NCBI RefSeq assembly: GCF_024707105.1
Contig: NZ_JANQAJ010000004.1
Span: 1 to 64,000, forward strand
Length of the DNA: 64,000 bases
Direction of reading: 5' to 3'
Source: Devosia ginsengisoli
GTDB taxonomy: Bacteria; Pseudomonadota; Alphaproteobacteria; Rhizobiales; Devosiaceae
Of the stretch, positions 19,924 through 31,100 are shown piece after piece. A program made the position numbers and the translations under genes. Each line of letters opens with the position of its first letter. The stretch's first letter is position 1. A model generated the notes under the pieces. It did not search any database, was not told the DNA's origin, and saw only the letters and a list, made by a program, of their open reading frames with translations.

Positions 19924-21270
19924 TTACTCTTCCCGGAACGCTCGCACGATCTGGTCGGTGAAGGGTTTGACGAAATAAGCGATCGCCACCTGCTCATCGG
20001 TCTGGACGAAAACATCCACCGGCATGCCGGGAATAAGCCCGCGCTCGCCCAGTTGGGACAGGTCTCCCTTCACTTCGGCCTCGGCGAGATAATAGCTCTG
20101 CCCGCTCTGCGGGTCGCTGGTCGGGGCCGCCGATACCCGCGATACGATTGCCGGGATTTCCGGGGTCGTTCGCTGGTTGAACGCGCTGAAGCGAAGCTTG
20201 ACCTCCTGCCCCAGCAGGATCTGGTCGATGTCATGCACCGCGACCTGGAACTCGATCTTGAGCTCCGCGTCTGCGGGAACGATAGTGAGCAGGCGTTCCG
20301 CCGGGCTGATGACCCCGCCTAGCGTGGTCACCGACAATTCGTTCACCGTCCCCGTCACCGGCGCACGGATGAGCGTCCGGTCCAGCCGGTCTTCAACCTC
20401 GGCCAGGCGATCGCGCAATTCCGTGATATTGGCGGCGACGGCACGCAATTCCCGCTGGGCATCGGTATAGGCCATGTCGTCGATGGCCAGGATTTGCAGC
20501 TTGACCTCACTGATCCGGGCATTGGACCGCGCGATATTGGCGGTCAGCTCGCCCTGCGAGCCGAGCATGCGTGCCAATTCGCGGTCCGCCACGTTGAGCC
20601 GGGTCGTTTCGATCAGCGCCTTCTCCGACAGGGCGCCAATGCGAACCCGCTCGTCGCGCGCCAGCGCCAGTTCATCGGCCAGTGCCGCGGCCTGGAATTG
20701 CAGTCCGCCCACCTCCTCCTCCAGTTGGGCCACCTGAAGCTCCAACTGTTCGCGTCGCGACTGCCGGTTGCGCGCCGTGCTGTCGAACAATTGCTGCTCG
20801 CCCTGCCGGATGAGATCGGCATTGGGATAGGCGGTCAGGAAATCGTCGGGAAACGCAATCGTCCCCGCCGCATCGCGCTCGGCGATCAGCCGCGCCTGGC
20901 GCGCCACCAGTTCGGCCAGTTGCCCCATCAGGATCGAGCGCTCCGTTCTGATGGGAATGTCTTCGAGCCGCAGCAGCACATCGCCGGCGACCACGTTCTG
21001 CCCCTTTTGCACATCGATCGCGGCAATCACCCCGCCATCCAGATGCTGCACGACCTTGACATTCTCCGCCACCAGCACCGTTCCGCTGGAAATGACGGCG
21101 CCGGACAGCTTGGCCGTCGCGGCCCATCCGCCTATGCCGCCCAGCAGCAGGATAGCGGCAATACTGCCCGTGACCACCCGGCCACGCAGCGAAAAATCCG
21201 ACATCTTGACCTTGCTGCGCGAGCGCTCGGCGCGCGGATAGGGTGCCGTCATGTCCATGATACTCATCAC
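19924..21270 (-). CDS. Type I secretion membrane-fusion (HlyD-type) adaptor protein
   Basis: Periplasmic adaptor linking the ABC exporter to a TolC-like outer-membrane channel; 448 residues. One N-terminal membrane segment (VVTGSIAAILLLGGIGGWAA) is followed by a biotinyl-lipoyl half (GGVIAAIDVQKGQNVVAGDVLLRLED), a long helical hairpin (about 110-290) and the second lipoyl half ending IRAPVTGTVNELSV. The C-terminal part has GMPVDVFVQTD, typical of PrtE/HlyD proteins. It starts 14 bases after the stop of the RTX gene, so it is translated in the same operon. No outer-membrane TolC gene is present in the window. Confidence 0.94.
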   Translation of the reverse strand: MMSIMDMTAPYPRAERSRSKVKMSDFSLRGRVVTGSIAAILLLGGIGGWAATAKLSGAVISSGTVLVAENVKVVQHLDGGVIAAIDVQKGQNVVAGDVLLRLEDIPIRTERSILMGQLAELVARQARLIAERDAAGTIAFPDDFLTAYPNADLIRQGEQQLFDSTARNRQSRREQLELQVAQLEEEVGGLQFQAAALADELALARDERVRIGALSEKALIETTRLNVADRELARMLGSQGELTANIARSNARISEVKLQILAIDDMAYTDAQRELRAVAANITELRDRLAEVEDRLDRTLIRAPVTGTVNELSVTTLGGVISPAERLLTIVPADAELKIEFQVAVHDIDQILLGQEVKLRFSAFNQRTTPEIPAIVSRVSAAPTSDPQSGQSYYLAEAEVKGDLSQLGERGLIPGMPVDVFVQTDEQVAIAYFVKPFTDQIVRAFREE

Positions 21271-21284
21271 CGTCTCCCCGCGCG

Positions 21285-23051
21285 TCAGGCCACCTGATGA
21301 TCGATCATCATGGGCAACTGGACGCCCCTCAGCGTTATGGAAATCTCGTAGAAATCGTTGCGGTCGACATCCGCCTCGATGACGGTGTGGTCGGCATCGT
21401 CGTAATAGGCGTGGATGACGCGGACCGGCAGGTTGGCCTCGAAGCCCGCTTCCAGCTCGTCATAGATTTTGCCGAACCGCTCCTCTTCCAGTTGTTCGGC
21501 GCGCGACGAGAGTTGGTATTCGGCGACATGAACGCGGTCGCCCACCACGAAATCCAGTATCTCGAACATCAACTGCCGGCTGAGGAGCGGGGTTTCCTGG
21601 CTCACCGTGAAGATGAAGAGATCGTCGCCCGGCCCGCCCGTGATAATCGCCGTCGTGTCGCTGAATATGAGCGTATCGTTGCCCGACCCGCCGATCACCG
21701 CCTCGACATTTTCGTAGAGATCCTCGCCGATTTCCTCGCTCCAGGCCACGCCCGCTTCGAAGTCGAGATGGATGTCGGCCGAGAATTCCGAATAATCGAG
21801 CGTATCGTGGCCATCTCCGCCATCGATACGGTCATTGCCCGCATCGCCGGTAATCGTGTCGTCCCCGGCGCCGCCATTGAGCAGGTCGTCGCCCTCCGCT
21901 CCCGACAGGGTATCGTTGCCCGACCCGCCATCCACGGCATCATCGCCCGGCCCGCCTGCCAATTGATCGTCGCCGTCACCGCCCTCGATGACATCGTCAC
22001 CCTCATCGCCGCTGATACTGTCATTGCCGGCGCCGCCAATGAGCACGTCATCGCCCTCATTGCCTTCGAGCACATCGTCGCCGTCCCCGCCATAGAGCGT
22101 GTCATTGCCCGCCTCGCCAAAAAGACGGTCATTGCCGGCACCGCCGCCGATCACATCATTGCCGCGCCCACCGAAGATCACATCGTCGCCCAGACCGCCG
22201 AACAGTTGGTCATTGCCATCGCCGCCGCGGATATGGTCGTCGCCATCGCCGCCGGTGACGATATCGTTGCCGGCACGGGCATCGATGATGTCGTCGCCTT
22301 CAAGCCCGTCGATATTGTCGTCCCAGGGCGTACCGACAAAGGCATCGTCCGATGGCGTCAGCAGCACGCTGTTCTGCACCACGTCCAGCATGGCCGTCTG
22401 CACGGCCGCAAGCAGGCCGTCGCTGATCGCGTAGCTGAAGGTGATGACCCCGAACATGCCGGGAAGCGTCACGAAGGACCAGCCGGCGCTGACCTGCACC
22501 AATGTGCCACCCGTGGCCGTGATGTTGTTGATGGTGAGGCTGTCGCCATCTGGATCGGAGGCACCCAGCAGCAGGTCGGAAAGCCCGATCAGCACCACCT
22601 GCCCCGCAAACACCTCGCGCAGCCGCACCGGCCCGACCGTGACCGGAACACGATTCCCTGGCGCGGTCTCGTCGTCATCATCGTCGTCCCCGTCCGGCGG
22701 CGCCGGCTCTTCCCCCTCGTCATCGCCGTCAGGCCCGGTTTCCGCGTCGACCACCGGCTGGGCGGATGCGACAATGGCCGGGCTGGACGACCCGGGCGCC
22801 CGGAAACCCGCGCCGCGCGGTAGCGGGACATTGTCGTTCTGCGGCTGATAGTTGAAGGCTGCGGGAAAGAAGGCCGCCACCTGCGGCCCCAGATAGTCGA
22901 AATGGGTCGCCGCATAGTGGAAGGACATCGGGTCGGTCAGCGACAATCCGCTGCTCCAGCCGGAGCGCGCACCGCCGGCCGCGGCATCACTCCCCTCATC
23001 GCCCATACCGCCCGCCATGGCCTCATCGATATCGGCTTCCCCGAGCTCCAC
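21285..23051 (-). CDS. RTX (hemolysin-type calcium-binding repeat) secreted protein, main body of the gene
   Basis: Formally 588 residues from a GTG at 23051. An acidic low-complexity linker (residues ~105-135) precedes a cadherin-like/tandem-type domain, then about 17 nonapeptide RTX repeats (GGxGxDxux, such as GGDGDDHIRGGDGNDQLFGG) from about residue 240 to 415, and a C-terminal domain ending in the likely secretion signal. Ca2+ binds the repeats after export. The GTG start is unlikely to be the true one: the frame extends upstream to a stop at 23115-23117, and a second fragment (23115-23285) looks like its N-terminus. See the frameshift findings. It lies between the exporter ABC gene and the HlyD gene, so it is probably a substrate of this system. 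Confidence 0.86.
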   Translation of the reverse strand: MELGEADIDEAMAGGMGDEGSDAAAGGARSGWSSGLSLTDPMSFHYAATHFDYLGPQVAAFFPAAFNYQPQNDNVPLPRGAGFRAPGSSSPAIVASAQPVVDAETGPDGDDEGEEPAPPDGDDDDDDETAPGNRVPVTVGPVRLREVFAGQVVLIGLSDLLLGASDPDGDSLTINNITATGGTLVQVSAGWSFVTLPGMFGVITFSYAISDGLLAAVQTAMLDVVQNSVLLTPSDDAFVGTPWDDNIDGLEGDDIIDARAGNDIVTGGDGDDHIRGGDGNDQLFGGLGDDVIFGGRGNDVIGGGAGNDRLFGEAGNDTLYGGDGDDVLEGNEGDDVLIGGAGNDSISGDEGDDVIEGGDGDDQLAGGPGDDAVDGGSGNDTLSGAEGDDLLNGGAGDDTITGDAGNDRIDGGDGHDTLDYSEFSADIHLDFEAGVAWSEEIGEDLYENVEAVIGGSGNDTLIFSDTTAIITGGPGDDLFIFTVSQETPLLSRQLMFEILDFVVGDRVHVAEYQLSSRAEQLEEERFGKIYDELEAGFEANLPVRVIHAYYDDADHTVIEADVDRNDFYEISITLRGVQLPMMIDHQVA

Positions 23052-23114
23052 GATGACGCCGGACGGCGCACCACCATCCTCGGCAGCTTCATCGCCCCCG
23101 GCGGGGGTGACCTG

Positions 23115-23285
23115 TCATGCGCCTGCGCCGTGAAGGCGCTTTTGAGAAAAAAACGCGATCCCGGTGACGATAAGCGCGAAATAAACCGGGAGGCGCGACG
23201 TCTTTTCCGGCGTGTTGAACTCCAGCCGCTTGCGGGAGTCTTCCGGTTCGGGCTGCTGACGATTGGCCTTGCCTTCGATGATCAT
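23115..23285 (-). pseudogene. Detached N-terminal fragment of the RTX gene
   Basis: The ATG at 23285 overlaps the stop of the upstream ABC gene (ATGA), suggesting translational coupling and marking the real start of the RTX gene. It reads 56 residues (MIIEGKANRQQPEPEDSRKR...), including one hydrophobic segment, LPVYFALIVTGIAFF, then stops at 23115. If the run of seven A at 23147-23153 were six and one base were added in the G5/C5 runs around 23095-23107, the frame would pass through FFLKSAFTAQAHDRSPP and join the acidic start of the RTX body. Whether this is decay, programmed shifting or sequencing error cannot be settled here. Confidence 0.62.
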
Positions 23286-25032
23286 GCCAATTCTCCCGTT
23301 TCGGCCAGAGGCTCCACCACCTTTGGCACGTTGGCATTGGCTTGCCGCTGGCCCGCAACGATTTCCTCTTTGGGCCCGAAGGCGGTCATGCGGCCATTCT
23401 GGATGACAGCCACCATATCCACCTCGGCCAGGATCGAAGGCCGGTGCGCCACGATCACCGCAATACCGCCGCGGGCGCGGATCTGCCTTATCGCCAGGTT
23501 CAGGGCCTGTTCGCCCTCGGCATCGAGAAAGGCATTGGGCTCATCCATGATGACCATGAACGGGTCGCCATAAAGCGCCCGCGCCAGGCCGATGCGTTGC
23601 CTTTGCCCCGCCGACAATGCCGTCCCCATCGGCCCAAGCTGGGTGTCGTAGCCATCAGGCAGCCGCACGATCATCTCATGCACCCCCGCCGCCTTGGTCG
23701 CGGCGACGATCGCCCGCGCATCGCGCTGCGGCGCCAGGCGGGTAATATTCTCCACGATCGTGCCGTCGAGCAGCGCCACGTCCTGCGGCAGGTAGCCGAC
23801 ATATTCGCCGATCTTTTCCTCGTCCCACTGCGTCAGGTCGGCGTCATCCAGCCTTATGGCGCCGCGCAGCGCCGGCCAGATACCGGTCAGTGCCCGCACC
23901 AGCGTCGTCTTGCCACCGCCGCTCGGCCCGATCACGCCAAGCCCCTGGCCCGCTTTGAGCTCGAATGCGACCTCGGTCAGCAGCACCCGTCCCGATGCGG
24001 GGGCCGCGACGGTGACCTTGTCGACCTTGAGCGAGTTGGTCGGCGCCGGCAAATCCAGCGGTTTGGTCATGCCGGCCAGGGCGACCATCGTATCGCGCAG
24101 GCGCTTGAACGCCTGCCGCGCCGCGACCACGCCCTTCCAGTTGCCGATGGCCATGTCGATGGGCGCCAGCGCGCGCGACGCCGCGACGGACACCGCGATA
24201 ATGGCGCCCGCCGACATCTGCCCCTGAATGGTCAGGTAGGCCCCCGTCCCCAGCAGCGCCGATTGCAGCACCATGCGCAGCACGCGCGAAAAGGCGCCGA
24301 ACGTGCCCACCACATCGCTGGCGCGCGTTTGCAGCGTCAGGTGATCCTGGTTTGCAGTGTTGAAGCGCGCCACGGCGCGCCCGGCAAAACCCATAGCCTT
24401 GAGAACATCGGCGTTGCGGGCATTGGAATCGGCAATGGCATTGCGGGTCAGGTGCGCCTGCTGCGCCGCCGAAGCCAGCTTGCGCGACTTGAGCTCGGTC
24501 CAGACCGTCAGCAGCGTGAGCACGATCGCCCCGCCCAGCGTCATCGCGCCCAGTACCGGATGCAAGAAATAGACGAAGAGGATATAGAGCGGCACCCAGG
24601 GCAGGTCGAACAGGGCCACCGGCCCCTGGCTGCCCATGAATGAGCGGATGGTATCGACATCGCGACCGCGTTCGAGGGCCTCCCCGTCGAAAAGCCGAAG
24701 CGGGGCATGTCGACGCTGACCCGATGGGCAATGGGCGCCAGCAGCCGGTCGAACCGGGCGCCGATGCGCACCAGCAACTGGCTGCGAATGATGTCGAACA
24801 CGCCCTGGAACAGATAGAGCCCGATCACCAGAACGGAAAGAGCGGCCAGCGTTGGTACGCTGCCGCTGGTCAGGGCTCGATCGTAGATCTGCAGCATGTA
24901 GAAGGAGCCGGTCAGCGCCAGCACGTTGATGATGCCGGAAATCCAGAACAGGAAAACGGCAATGGCCTTGAATTCCTTGCGCAGCATCTCGTTGCCGCGG
25001 TGTTCGGCCATCGCCTTTGCGGTCAATGCCAT
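23282..25032 (-). pseudogene. Type I secretion ABC exporter (PrtD/HlyB-type ATPase), frameshifted
   Basis: Two overlapping frames together make one exporter of about 583 residues, the PrtD size. The first (from ATG 25032, RBS GAGGGG) has membrane segments VFLFWISGIINVLALTGSFYM and LSVLVIGLYLFQGV, then MPRFGFSTG. The second, from about 24690, continues EALERGRDVDTIRSFMG, ALFDLPWVPLYILF, Walker A GPSGGGKTT, signature LSAGQRQR, and Walker B MVIMDEPNAFLD. They are joined by adding one base to the C4 run at 24682-24685. As written, only a truncated ATPase half (451 residues from 24637) and a 163-residue N-terminus are made. The nucleotide-binding domain is otherwise intact. It is the exporter for the adjacent RTX proteins. 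Confidence 0.83.
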
Positions 25033-25104
25033 GATGTCAGCCCCTCGTTGGATCGATAATGGGCACGAGACCCGGCTGGCAGGGCCAGCCGGGTCGGCTC
25101 GAGG

Positions 25105-28100
25105 CTAGAGAACGAAGTTGCTCTCGGTCAGCGCATGGTTGCCGGCGATGCTGATGCGGAATTCAGGGACGTTGTTTCCCGCCGTGTCGCCCGAGATGAC
25201 GGTATATTCGCCGTCCTCGCGTGTTTCATGCGTCACCACGATCTGGCCGGGGGCCGTCGTCGCCTGGCCGCTTTCCAGGGTGAACGTGTCATTCCCTGCG
25301 CTTTCGCCATTGGCATCGATGCCGGACAGGTCGATCTTGTCACCCGGTTCGAACCCCCGGATCGTATCGCCATTCGCCGCCGCCGCCGATCCGAAGACGA
25401 ACACATCCTCGCCCTGGCCGCCGTCCACCACGTTGACGGCATTGCTCATGGTGATCGTGTCGTTCCCCGCGCCCGTCGTGACGTTTTCAATGCCCCAGAG
25501 CGTGTCGGCGCCACTCTGGCTGCTGACCGCGCTACCGCGGCCGCCGACACCGGTTCCCAGGTCGACCGTGGCATCGACCGTCAGAAACCCCATATCGAGC
25601 ACGTCGATGCCGTCATCGGCGGAGACGTCACCACCATAATAGGTGTCGTCGCCATCATTGAGCGAAGCCACGATCGTGTCATTGCCGGTGCCGCCGAAGA
25701 CCAGGTCATTGCCTTCCCCGCCTTCGAGCAGGTCATTGCCATGCTGGCCGAACAGCCGATCCTCACCGGCGCCACCATCCAGCATGTCGTGATTGCCACC
25801 GCCGAACAGGTCATCATCGCCGTCTTCACCCAGCAGGATATCCCGCCCGGCCTGGCCATCGACCAGGTCGTCCCCGGCGCCGGCCCGGACCACGTCGGCC
25901 CCGGCACCCGTTACGATGAAGTCGGTCCCGGCATAGCCGAACACCAGATCCCCGGCCGACGTCCCGACCAGGACATCATGCTGCGGCGTGCCGACGATCT
26001 GGCCCAGCGCAGCCGGGGCATCGTCGTCATCGTCATCATCATAGTCGTGGTCGTCATCATCATCTTCTTCCTCGTCGTCATCATGGGCGAGGTAGCTGAC
26101 GCTGCTGGCTCCCAGGGTGCGGGTGGTAACGCCATCGTCGCCGGTGGTCTCGGTATAGTCCGAGCCATCGGGCATTTCGATCACGTCCTGCGGCCGCAGG
26201 GTCCCGATAATGGTGTCATTGCCGCCATTGGACTTGAAGACGATCCGATGCGCCGATGACAGCGAGGATATGTCGACAATGTCGTCACCCGCGGTGCCCT
26301 CGATGGTGATGGTGTTGAAGTCCAGGCTCGTCGCGGTGAAGTCGCCGATCACGATGATCTGGTCGCCCCCACTATTCCCGCCGCCGGCGCCGCCGGGCGT
26401 GGTCACATCAAGGGCATTGACGCCGATCTCCTCGATATTGTCGAGTTCGGCAATGACCGACGCCAGGTTGGTGCCGTTCCGCGTGATCACGATCTCGGTA
26501 TTGGCATTGAGGGCGGCGCCATTATTGCCGGCCACCGCATCCCAGGCAGCCCGCGTATAGATGCGGAAGACCTCGGCCTCAGCCACACCATTGAGCTGGT
26601 AAGTGTCAGTGTCGGCACCGCCATCAACGAAGTCGCGGCCACCGGAATCGCTTGTGTGATTGATCACATCATTGCCGGCCCCGCCATTGATGAAGTCGCG
26701 GTTTGCGCCACCATCGATTGTGTCGTCGCCAAGCCCACCATCCAGCGTGTCTCCACCGACATCACCATTCATGGTGTCGTTGCCGGCCCCACCGAGAATT
26801 TGGTCAGCCGCACCACCACCATTCAGCACGTCATCGCCGTCACCACCGTCGAGCGTATCGGCCCCGCCGCCGCCCGATAGCGTGTCCGCTCCGTCGTTGC
26901 CGTAGAGCTGATCCGATCCGTTGTTGCCCGCGCCGATATCGTCACCATCAGTGCCATTGAGGATGTTGTTGGCAGCATTGCCGACCCAGTTGACGCCGGT
27001 CGGTCCGGTCGCTCCGGACGTCACGGTTTCCACATTCCCGGCGCCGTCGGTGAAGGTCACCACCACCCGGAGCTGCAACCCGGCCTGGGCGCCGAAGAGC
27101 TGCCCGCCCGGGTTGGCCGGCGTGAACGTCGCCGCCGTTGCCCCGGCAATATTCGCCCATGTCGTGCCATCGGGCGATGACTGCCATTGATAGGAAAATG
27201 CACCCAGTCCGTTGCCATCGCCTATGGAACTGGTATCGGCGCTAAGTTGCTGGCCCTCGGTTGGAGTCAGATCGCTGACGACAGGGGCTCCCGTCGCGGC
27301 CACATTGCCGCCCAAGGTCACATCAGCGAACTTCAGCGCCTCGATATTCCACAGCGTATCGACGCCGTCGGATTCAAGACCGTCAGAGACATTCGTGTGG
27401 GCGACCGTTACCGAGCCATCGTCATTGTTGGTGATCGTGTACGCGGCCAGGACATCGGCGAATACCGCCGTATCGACATCGTCGCTCCCGTCAGCCGTCC
27501 GGATCGTCCGGACGATGCTCAACTGGCCGGGATTGATCGTGCCGGCAAACATGGCTGAGGCGAGCTCGGTCATGCTCTTGTGCAGGGAGATGGGCGTGCC
27601 CTGGTGATTGGTGTCGCCGGGCGCAAAGACGCCGATCTGCACGTCGAGCCACTTGTCGCCGTCGATGATGTCGTCGCCCATCTGGCCGGTAATCATATCG
27701 CTCCCGTCGCCACCCAGGATGATGTCACCGGCCGAGAAGGAGGTCACGCCGGCCCCGAGCAATTCCTGCAGCCCGTCGATAAGGGCGATGCCCTCCGCAT
27801 TGAGCGCGCTGCCCTGATAGCCTTCCAGCGGCGTCACATTGTTGACCGGATGGAACGGCAGCCGTTCCTCGGCAAGGATATTGGAGCCCTTGAGGATATC
27901 GTTGCCGGCCGAGCCCGACAGCCCCTCTATTGACTGGTACTCATCCAGCGCCGCGTTCTCGGGGATGATCGGCGCTTCGTCGAACACGATCGGGATCGAC
28001 AGGTCGGCATTGACGCCGGTAGTGCCGATCGCGCTGTCCTTGTAGGTCGCCCAGTCGAAGCCCGACATGCCCACCATCTTGCCGCGGCCGGGGCTGCCGA

Positions 28101-31100
28101 CCATGATGTCATCACCGCCCTCGCCGATGAACTCGTCGAACCCGCCGTCGCCGATGAACACGTCGTGCCCGTTGATGCTGTCATGGGCGAAGATTTCATC
28201 GAAATTGTCGCCGGGGGCGCCGTCGAAGGTACCGGTTTCGATCCAGTCATTGCCTTCATTACCGAGGATGCGCTCGGCATTGCGGTTGCCGAAGATGAAG
28301 TCGTTGCCCTCGCCGGCAAACACTTCGGATCCTTCGTCAGTGCCCAGGAAGATAAAGTCCTGTCCCGCGCCACCCATCACCAGGTCGAGGCCCGGACCGG
28401 CATGGACGACGTCATTGCCGTCGCCGGCCTTGATATTGTCGTCGCCGCCTGCATCGACGATGATGTCGTCACCATCCCCGCCATTCAGGATATCGTTGCC
28501 GAAACCGCCATCGAGCCGGTCATTGCCGGCATCGCCGAACAGCGTATCGTCGCCGATACCGCCGGTCAGCACATTGTCCGCGGCCGTACCGCCCAGAACA
28601 ACGTGCTCGTCGCCATTGTAGCGCAGGTTGTTGGGTCCGCTGCGCACGACCAGTTGCGTCAGGATGCCCGAACCCACCGGGTCGAGGCTGTCGAGCAGGC
28701 CATCGCCATCCGTATCGTTGAACTGCTTGGTCTGGTCGACTTCCAGGATCAGCCCGGGCGTCGAGAACACGTCCGACGGCAGATGCGTCGCATCGGTATT
28801 GCGCATGGCCATGGCGGCGAAGGAGTTGTTCTCCATCTCGCCGAACAGGTGCAGCCCGTCGAGCCGCTGCAGATAGTAGAAGCGGTCACCGCTCTGCAGC
28901 TTCTCCATCTGGATTTCGAAGACGAAGTTGAAGGTCGAGCCCAGCATGCCGCCGAACGGCATGGTTTCCTCGGCCAGGCCGCCGATCCACAGGTCGACAG
29001 TCTCGAGCCCGCCGAGGCTGTTCGCGACCCCACCGGCATAAGGCCCGCTCGCATTCAGGAACGCCAGCCGGTCGGCCGGAACCACCAGCCCGCCGACCGA
29101 AACGCCGGTAATGATGGTCAGGGCCGCGTCGCGCTTGCCGTCGATCGTGGTCTGCGACGTGATCAGCTCATGGTCGCCATAGGCCGCGATGAAGTTGATG
29201 ATCGAGGCCTCGTTCTTCAGATGGCTCGCGAAATCCACCCAGCTCTCATAGGGCTTGAGCAGGATATTCTGCTGCGTCGCCTCGTAGAATTCGCGGCGCG
29301 CCTCGTTGAGCGAAGGCACGCCCGTATCACGGCCGCGGGCGAGATTGATGGTCGCGAGATCGAGCGGCAGGCCCAGCAGGTTGTTGCGGAGCGCGCTGGT
29401 GACGAATTCGTCGATCTGGTTGCCTGCCTGGCGCGTCATGCCGCGGATGATGGCCCCGGCCGCGATATCGGCATCGACGGTCGAAGCGCCACCATTGTTC
29501 TGGAATTCCAGCGGATTGAGGAAACCTTCGATCAGGCTGATCTGGTCGGACGTCATCGTCGGATCGAACCGGTCGATCGTCTCGGTCAGCATCGAGTGGC
29601 CGAAGCGATAGACGACATGGGCGAACTCGGCCACGATCGAGGGGTCGATGGTGACGTCATAGCCGTCAGGCACCAGGAAGGCATTGATCGCCGGCTGGAC
29701 CTTGCGGGCGAATTCCTCGAAGACGAGGTGCTGATACTGCATCTCGGTGCCGAACTTGGCCGCCTGGAACAGGCGCGCGCCATCCCACACCAGCCCGGCC
29801 GTGCTGGCCGGCACGGTGGCCACATCGGCGATGAGCCACTCATTGAGGAACGCCACGGCCTCGGCCTGGCTGGCGCCATTGGCCAGCATCGCCTGGGCGT
29901 CGGCAAGGGTCACCGCCTTGGTATGCTCGACCAGCCGGTTGTGCTCGGAATGGAATACGTGGTGGACCGCTGTCAGCCCGATATTCTCGTTCACCCTGCC
30001 GTCGCCGGCCATGAAATGGGCGTCGAGCAGTTCATTGTCATAAAAGCCGTCGGTCGCCGAGCCGTCCCCATTGCCGAGGCCGATCTCGATATCGCCATCC
30101 TCAAGCCCGTCAGGCACGGCGCTATGGGCAATATCGGCAAGGAAGGCGTGCCCGGTCTGGATGGCGCCCACGATCGAGATACCCAGTCCGCCATTGGCAG
30201 CCGGATTGCCCTCCACCAGCACCGGCGGATCGCTCGGCGTGGGGCCGGGGAAGACCACTTGCGGGAAGCCGTTCGGTCCGGGAATGAAATTGCCGTATTC
30301 ATCCGTGGCCAGCAGCGGGACATTGCCCACGTCCTGGTCGCGCAGCCAGATGCCCAGCAGGTCGCTGGCCTGTTCCTTGAGATCGGCCCAGGTGGCCATG
30401 CCGCTATTGCTGCCCTCGATCAGATGACCGGTATTGACCGGGTCGCCGGCCCCGTTGAACTCATATTGCCGCAGGAAGACCTGGTGCGAGGCGTGCGAGG
30501 CATAGGTCTGGTTCTGGTCGACAAACGCGGTCGTGGTGTTGAGCGCCTCCCCGTTCTCGTCCAGCGTCGCCCGGGTCAGCACCATGAAATTGGTGCTGCT
30601 GCCGGGCACGTAAAGCGGGTCATCCGGCATCAGCGGGATGAACACCGTGCCGGCGCCTCCTTTGGCGACCAGGTCGAGGCCATGGTCGAAGAACTGGCCG
30701 AATAGCGTGAACCACGAGTTGAACGGCGCTGACAGGCCCTCGTCGGGCGCGACATTCTTGATCTGCACATTGTCGCCTTCCAGCACGATGCCATTTTCCG
30801 TCAGCAAGGCATCGAGCGGTCCGCGCACGGCCGTCAGTGCGGCGGTGGCGTCGTTGAATGCCGCAAGCGCGTCGGCCGCCGCCTGCTGGGCCGCCGGATC
30901 GCCGGGATTGGCCGCCGCAGTGGTCGCCGCATTGAAATAGGCGACCTTTGTCTGGCTGACGGCCAGGAATTCGGCCTCGATCAGTTCATAGGCGGCCGTA
31001 ATGGTCCCCAGCGCCGTCATTTCGTCGGCCGGAGCAACCATCCCGCCACGCTGCAACCCGGTCAGGATGGCCGAAGGATTGCCCAGCGTCTGGTCGACGA

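Noticed and set aside
21297..22823. A 508-codon plus-strand frame opposite the RTX repeats
   Set aside because: It is a product of the nonapeptide repeats on the other strand, showing only Ile/Ala/Val low complexity.
25581..26168. Regular GGT/ACC-rich spacing suggesting a CRISPR array
   Set aside because: The periodicity is 27 bases and encodes the RTX nonapeptides; repeats are degenerate and there are no spacers.
28165..30705. An 846-codon open frame on the plus strand opposite the RTX peroxidase
   Set aside because: It mirrors the RTX and peroxidase codons in antisense; the GC-rich, repeat-biased sequence keeps the opposite strand open. It has no recognisable domain or ribosome site.
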